The notes beneath the pieces are model-generated. The model searched no databases. It saw only the letters and a program-made list of their open reading frames with translations, and was not told the origin of the DNA. DNA of 15,454 nucleotides from an uncultured Coriobacteriaceae bacterium (GTDB taxonomy: Bacteria; Actinomycetota; Coriobacteriia; Coriobacteriales; UMGS124). The position numbers were made by a program, and so were the translations under genes. The DNA is taken from the NCBI GenBank assembly GCA_900539345.1, contig UQBS01000063.1:1-15454 (forward strand). The letters run 5' to 3'. How positions within the stretch are numbered: position 1 is the first letter of the stretch; every line of letters begins with the position of its first letter. Shown here piece by piece: positions 12,126 to 15,454 of this stretch.

Positions 12126-12800
12126 ATGCGTATTTTGGTTGTTGAGGATGAGAAGGCGCTGTGCGATGCAATCGTGCGTAGTCTGAGGCATCTCGCGTAT
12201 AGCGTCGATTATTGCCATGACGGCCAAGAAGCGCTGGACATGCTTGCCGTTGAGAGCTTTGACCTGGTTGTTCTTGACCTGAACCTCCCTGGGGCAGACG
12301 GCATGACAGTGCTGCGGACGCTTCGGAAAACCGACTGCGACACAAAGGTGCTCATTCTGTCGGCGCGTGGCGAGGTCGCTGACAAAGTGAACGGTTTGGA
12401 TGCGGGTGCCAACGACTATCTCACCAAGCCGTTTCACCTCGAGGAGCTTGCTGCGAGAATACGCTGCCTCACGTTGCGTCGTTTCACGCAAAGCGATGTG
12501 GTCCTGACCTGCGGAAACCTTACCTTCGACACAAAGGCGCGCCAAGCCGCCGTCGCTGGGGAACCCTTGTCGCTGACCAAAAAAGAGACGGGCATTCTTG
12601 AGTACCTCATGCTCAACCAGGGCCGCCCGGTGAGTCAGGAGGAGCTCATCGAGCACGTGTGGGATAGCTCGGTGAACAACTTCAGCAACTCGATACGCGT
12701 GCACATGTCGTCTCTGCGCAAGAAGCTGCGGGCGGCCCAGGGCTTCGACTCCATCCACAATCGCATCGGCGAGGGCTACGTGATGGAGGCCGGCGCATGA
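12126..12800 (+). CDS. OmpR/PhoB-family response regulator
   Basis: This 224-aa protein has a receiver domain (1-115) with acidic residues E7, D8 and E9, the phosphorylation site D51 in DLVVLDLNLPG, S79 in ILSARG and K101 in YLTKPFHL. A winged-helix DNA-binding domain (about 125-222) follows, with LSLTKKETGILEYLMLNQGRPVS and the recognition-helix region SNSIRVHMSSLRKKL, ending GEGYVMEAGA. It should bind DNA as a phosphorylated dimer. The ATG at 12126 is preferred to an upstream TTG/GTG-type start because AGAGGGG (12114-12120) precedes it and MRILVVEDE is the normal family start. The stop overlaps the kinase start as ATGA. It is divergent from the CXXC/ferredoxin/TlpA operon, whose control by this regulator is plausible but unproven. 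Confidence 0.95.
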   Translation: MRILVVEDEKALCDAIVRSLRHLAYSVDYCHDGQEALDMLAVESFDLVVLDLNLPGADGMTVLRTLRKTDCDTKVLILSARGEVADKVNGLDAGANDYLTKPFHLEELAARIRCLTLRRFTQSDVVLTCGNLTFDTKARQAAVAGEPLSLTKKETGILEYLMLNQGRPVSQEELIEHVWDSSVNNFSNSIRVHMSSLRKKLRAAQGFDSIHNRIGEGYVMEAGA

Positions 12801-13990
12801 AAAAGCTGTCCCTGCAGTGGCGCATCACATTGATGACGGCGCTTTTACTCTGCCTGACCTGCGTGTTGATGAACTTCTTAATCGGCTATTCCGGCAAGCA
12901 CTACATGGATTCGATCGGCAACGACATATCTGCCTACACCGACGCCGAGCAGGGCGATGCCGGTCCCTTCAACCTCGATACCGAGAACAACAACTATGAC
13001 CTCATGATCATCGTGAGTGACGCCCAGGAGTCTTTTGGTGCGACGAATTGGCTCATAACGGTGGCAGTGACGCTGCTTGGCGGCGTGCTTGCGTATTTTG
13101 TGACAGGTCGCGCCTTGCGGCCGTTGCGCGACTTTACCTCGCAGATTGAAAAGGTGCAGCCGAACAACCTGGCCGAGATGAAGATCACCGAGGACGTGCT
13201 GCCGGAGTTTGAGCAGTTCAGCGCCTCGTTTAACGACATGATCGCCCGTCTCGACGAAGGTTTCGCAGCACAGCGGCAGTTCACGGGCAACGCTGCGCAC
13301 GAGTTGCGCACGCCGCTTGCGCTGATGCAGGCGCAGATGGAGCTGTATGAGGTCGAGCACCCCGATGCCGCCCCCGAGGCGACCGAGTTTCTCAAGCTTT
13401 TGCAGGAGCAAACCGGGCGCATGTCGCAGATGACGAAAGCCCTGCTTGAAATGAGTGAGCTCCGCACGATTCCCTGTAACGATGCGATCGAGCTGGCCCC
13501 GTTGCTCGAGGAGGTCTGTACCGACCTCGCTCCTCTTGCCGAGAGCAAGGGAATCTCCCTCGTATACGACGGCGACGCGGCGATGGTTGGCAGCGACACC
13601 CTCGTGTACCGTGCGGTTTTCAACCTGACCGAAAACGCCATCCGCTACAGCCGGCCTGATACGGTGGTCTGCCTTTCCGCTGCCGAGGAGGGCGACCGCA
13701 TATGCCTGCGGGTCATAGACGCCGGTCCGGGGATACCCGAGCAATACAGGCAGAGCGTCTTCCAGCCGTTCTTCCGCGTGGACAAGTCTCGCAGCAGGGA
13801 ACACGGCGGCGTGGGGCTCGGCCTTGCGCTGGTTTGGGAAATCGCGGTGCTCCACGGCGGCACGGCACAAGTTGAGGAAAGCTCCGAGAACGGGACCACC
13901 ATGCTCATCGCACTGCCGAAACGAGGAATCAATTCGGGTGACGGCGTTGCGTACCCAACTGTCGATAAGAATCTTAAAGGCGATATATAG
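12797..13990 (+). CDS. Sensor histidine kinase (HAMP, HisKA, HATPase)
   Basis: This 397-aa membrane kinase has TM1 at about 10-29, a short extracytoplasmic loop (30-82, only ~50 residues and acidic), TM2 at about 84-103 and a HAMP-like linker (104-157). The dimerisation domain has the H-box FTGNAAHELRTPLA (H168), followed by a HATPase domain with N-box NLTENAIRYS (N280), G1 box DAGPGIP (308-314), F-box PFFRVDKSRS and G2 box GGVGLGLALV (337-346). All catalytic motifs are intact. The ATGA overlap with the response regulator indicates a translationally coupled pair. The small sensor loop has no recognisable ligand domain and no cysteine, so a direct thiol sensor is unlikely. The stimulus is unknown. 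The last 20 residues extend past the catalytic domain. Confidence 0.95.
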   Translation: MKKLSLQWRITLMTALLLCLTCVLMNFLIGYSGKHYMDSIGNDISAYTDAEQGDAGPFNLDTENNNYDLMIIVSDAQESFGATNWLITVAVTLLGGVLAYFVTGRALRPLRDFTSQIEKVQPNNLAEMKITEDVLPEFEQFSASFNDMIARLDEGFAAQRQFTGNAAHELRTPLALMQAQMELYEVEHPDAAPEATEFLKLLQEQTGRMSQMTKALLEMSELRTIPCNDAIELAPLLEEVCTDLAPLAESKGISLVYDGDAAMVGSDTLVYRAVFNLTENAIRYSRPDTVVCLSAAEEGDRICLRVIDAGPGIPEQYRQSVFQPFFRVDKSRSREHGGVGLGLALVWEIAVLHGGTAQVEESSENGTTMLIALPKRGINSGDGVAYPTVDKNLKGDI

Positions 13991-14002
13991 GCTTCGGCCT
14001 AT
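13987..14002 (+). terminator. Small UUCG-capped hairpin at the kinase stop codon
   Basis: ATAGGC-TTCG-GCCTAT at 13987-14002 forms a perfect 6-bp stem with the very stable C(UUCG)G tetraloop and includes the TAG stop of the kinase gene. No U-tract follows (GTCAGATAGG), so it may stabilise the 3' end or be a weak terminator. Confidence 0.4.
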
Positions 14003-14070
14003 GTCAGATAGGTATTTCAGGGTGTGCGACCGGGTCTTTTGCCGGCATGTGCTGAGAGCTCCAGGGTGAC

Positions 14071-14209
14071 CGGACAAGTTCTTGACAGTGTCCGTTGGGA
14101 ACTTCGTGGCAGTTGAGCATGGTTTTTTGCAATCTCAGATGGTTGTTGAAAGGGTCAATGAGCAGGCATTTTTGCTTTCATCCAGGGTGAACCTGGGAGT
14201 CGATGAAAG
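14071..14209. repeat. Gene-free stretch with two dyads
   Basis: From 13991 to about 14640 I find no convincing gene. CGGACA (14071-14076) pairs with TGTCCG (14089-14094) around TTGACAG-containing sequence, reminiscent of an insertion-sequence end, although no matching partner end is seen. CTTTCATC (14175-14182) pairs with GATGAAAG (14202-14209), enclosing CCAGG-GTGAA-CCTGG (about 14182-14196), a two-tier hairpin. CCAGGGTGA also occurs at about 14061-14069. These look like remnants or regulatory dyads, and their function is unknown. Confidence 0.35.
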
Positions 14210-14329
14210 GCGTCCTTTCAGCTTCCGACAGGAACCTGAAGCATATTAAGCATTGCGTCTTGCCTGTTGCGCTCCTTTCACGCTCGTTTGTCGCGGCGCC
14301 ATTCCAATTGGGTCTAGTTTGGTTGTCGG

Positions 14330-14459
14330 TTTTGTCCACCTTGCCGCCGAATCCCTCCGCGTGTCCTCGCGTAGGCGTTTGGGACAAACCTTGGGACAAA
14401 TTCGCAAACTATTTCGAAACCGCAAGCCCGCAGTTTCATTTTTGTCCCGGGGACAAAAA
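14330..14459. repeat. Cluster of GGGACAAA / TTTGTCCC boxes
   Basis: GGGACAAA occurs at 14381-14388 and 14393-14400, 12 bases apart start to start. A near-perfect 21-bp dyad, TTTTTGTCCC-G-GGGACAAAAA, lies at 14439-14459. A related TTTTGTCC is at 14330-14337. The boxes fall in a stretch without a recognisable gene. Repeated, phased sites plus a dyad suggest a DNA-binding protein or recombinase target. The dyad is too tight (one-base centre) to be an efficient RNA hairpin. Confidence 0.5.
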
Positions 14460-14715
14460 CGGGTTGGTTTTGAGGCCCTGAAACGTCCGATATGAACGCC
14501 AAAACAGCCGACTATCCTCTTCGACACCCGTTTGGCAAAGTGAATCGTAGCCAGTGGCTTTAACGTCTTGCATTTCCGCAGGTCATGAGGGATGCACTCG
14601 TCGCCCGCCACGGTGGCTTATACAGCCTCTCGGCATAGAGGGAAACGCCATGGTCACGCTCAACGTCTACGCCGACATCGAGCCGATGTCCAAGATCCAG
14701 AACATGCTGCGCGTC

Positions 14716-15126
14716 TCACCGAGCCTGTGGCGCGGCTACCTCGGCCTGAGGGTGGACCTCGGCCCGATGTTCCAGCAGAAAATCCGCGAGGCGATCGAGA
14801 CGCTCGAGGATATCGACGACCTTCTGCTGTGTTTCGAGGGATGGGACGGAATCTCGACTCTCGCTAAGTCCACAGGCGCGACTTCGATTACCTTTGTCCC
14901 TTTCGCCACCTTTCGTTTGGATATCTGAAAGTCCTGAGCAGTAGCTAAATATGCTAGGTATCTCGGGATAATGCTTTCAGTCGCATACGTGCAAGAGTGT
15001 CCGCTGATTGCAACCGGCTGTTCGCCTTCCCACGCCAATGGTGTGCAGACATCTTCGATATTCTTGCTCGTTATGGCGAAAATCACGTCTCCAGGGTTTA
15101 CCTTTTTCAATTTAGCGTATTGCTCT
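14716..15126 (-). pseudogene. hsdS: Fragment of type I restriction specificity subunit gene, frameshifted
   Basis: The minus-strand frame from about 15126 reads EEQYAKLKKVNPGDVIFAITSK, then EQPVAISGHSCTYAT, IIPRYLAYL and KGTKVIEVAPVDLARVEIP. This is the second half of an HsdS target-recognition domain, the subunit that sets DNA specificity in type I restriction-modification. The frame then fails near 14847. One missing base restores PSLETQQKVVDILERLDRL, the start of the HsdS central helical region, down to TGA at 14716-14718. The fragment lacks the N-terminal part and the second recognition domain, and no hsdM or hsdR is in the window. Its third-codon-position GC (~50%) is lower than that of neighbouring genes, as expected for a transferred gene. 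The 5' edge is fused directly to a TetR remnant. A high-GC3 plus-strand ORF (14650-14928) overlaps it and is probably not real. Confidence 0.7.
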
Positions 15127-15228
15127 TCAGATCATCGTGGTGTGCTCGTAGCCGCGCTCCACGAAGAGCCGTTCGGCAACGTCGAGAATCTTCTCGACCG
15201 TCTCCTCCGGGTACTTATTGCGTGCCAC
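15127..15228 (-). pseudogene. TetR-family regulator gene, only the first 33 codons remain
   Basis: From a GTG at 15228, preceded by GGAGG 5 bases upstream, the frame encodes MARNKYPEETVEKILDVAER then LFVERGYEHTTMI and stops at 15127. This is the canonical TetR N-terminal helix (E-x-I-L-D-V-A-E-R-L-F-x-E-R-G-Y-x-x-T-T-M), broken just where the helix-turn-helix (usually D-I-A-x-x-A-G-V-S) should continue. The downstream bases belong to an hsdS fragment. The product could not bind DNA or ligand. Ribosome site and operator are intact, so the loss is a downstream recombination rather than decay. An ABC-type gene lies divergently to the right, the usual target of such regulators. Confidence 0.8.
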
Positions 15229-15243
15229 GGGCACCTCCGTCCT

Positions 15244-15265
15244 TAGTATCACGATAAACATACTA
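15244..15265. promoter_or_regulatory. TetR-type operator dyad TAGTAT-N10-ATACTA
   Basis: TAGTAT (15244-15249) and ATACTA (15260-15265) form a perfect 22-bp dyad 15 bases upstream of the tetR remnant start and between it and the divergent gene at 15424. Dimension and place are those of TetR autoregulatory operators. Because the regulator gene is truncated, the site may now be unoccupied. AT-rich sequence inside could include promoter -10 boxes on either strand. Confidence 0.6.
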
Positions 15266-15423
15266 TGAGTGGCGTACGGGTCGAGAAGGGCTAGCGCCAA
15301 AAGAGCCCAACGGCCGTTACGGCTTCGTTAGAAACGCGCCCCACTATGGATGGTGAACCCGAAAGGTAAGGTGCGCGGGCACGGCGACTCGGCCTGCGCG
15401 CCCGGAAGAGAAAGGACGAACCC

Positions 15424-15454
15424 ATGGGTTACATGCTCGAGACGCGCGGGCTCA
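15424..15454 (+). CDS. Start of a gene, probably ABC transporter ATP-binding protein (cut by window)
   Basis: Only ten codons are inside the window: MGYMLETRGL. AAAGGA (15411-15416) lies 7 bases before the ATG. The L-E-T-R-G-L start is typical of ABC transporter ATPases, in which T-K-x-F/Y normally follows. Divergent placement from a TetR-type regulator fits a drug-efflux or exporter operon. The Walker motifs lie outside the window, so the identification is tentative. Confidence 0.5.
   Translation, partial: MGYMLETRGL

Noticed and set aside
12878..14077. 399-aa minus-strand frame opposite the histidine kinase
   Set aside because: The kinase strand carries every expected motif, and the antisense frame is His/Arg/Leu-rich noise.
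14203..14611. Short frames on both strands across the GGGACAAA boxes
   Set aside because: There is no ribosome site or domain, and frames on both strands are open to a similar extent, as expected for non-coding DNA without many stops.
14581..14640. Short plus-strand peptide RDALVARHGGLYSLSA ending at a TAG near 14638
   Set aside because: It looks like the tail of a small gene just before the ATG at 14650, but it is too short and unspecific to assign.
1..15454. tRNA, rRNA or known riboswitch genes
   Set aside because: No cloverleaf with a TTC-arm motif, no rRNA sequence and no familiar riboswitch consensus was found on either strand by reading.

Overview
The window looks like a piece of a high-GC Gram-positive chromosome. 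Most coding regions use codons strongly rich in G/C at the third position, ribosome sites are GGAGG-like, and there is a lipoprotein but no outer-membrane gene. The gene content (single-chain Fe-S L-serine dehydratase, a CXXC mini-protein with a membrane ferredoxin and a TlpA-like lipoprotein, DUF4160/DUF2442 small genes, a SIMPL protein) suggests Coriobacteriia of the Collinsella/Olsenella kind. The taxon is inferred from gene content and base composition, not from a marker gene.

Bases 1-2930 are an accessory, repeat-rich strip. A 192-bp inverted-repeat element (112-303) lies upstream of a nitroreductase gene. Two clusters of very small genes follow: a broken DUF4160 plus DUF2442, then a conserved 90-aa protein overlapping an intact DUF4160. 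Four same-orientation copies of a ~100-bp palindromic repeat are interspersed. Its outer arms differ between copies but stay complementary, and one copy is cut off exactly where the DUF4160 remnant begins.

Bases 2930-8240 are core metabolism and transport: ridA, a CPA2-like cation/proton antiporter preceded by a structured leader, a fused beta-ACT-alpha L-serine dehydratase on the minus strand with a good promoter, and a divergent AI-2E family permease. RidA removes the reactive enamine/imine made by dehydratases of this sort, so the two enzymes are functionally linked although on opposite strands.

Bases 8240-12030 are on the minus strand: a DUF3267 membrane zincin, a secreted SIMPL protein ending in a clear intrinsic terminator, and a compact three-gene operon. 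That operon, in transcription order, is a 48-aa CXXC mini-protein (TTG start, overlapping the next gene), a polyferredoxin-type membrane protein and a thioredoxin-fold lipoprotein. It looks like a device that carries electrons across the membrane to an extracytoplasmic dithiol. An OmpR-type response regulator and its histidine kinase are divergently transcribed from the same intergenic region.

Bases 13990-15454 are a recombination scar. A gene-poor stretch contains a cluster of GGGACAAA boxes and several dyads. It is followed by a frameshifted fragment of a type I restriction specificity gene (hsdS) joined to the first 33 codons of a TetR-type regulator. The TetR operator-like dyad is intact, and the window ends at the start of what is probably an ABC transporter ATPase, so that transporter may have lost its local repressor.
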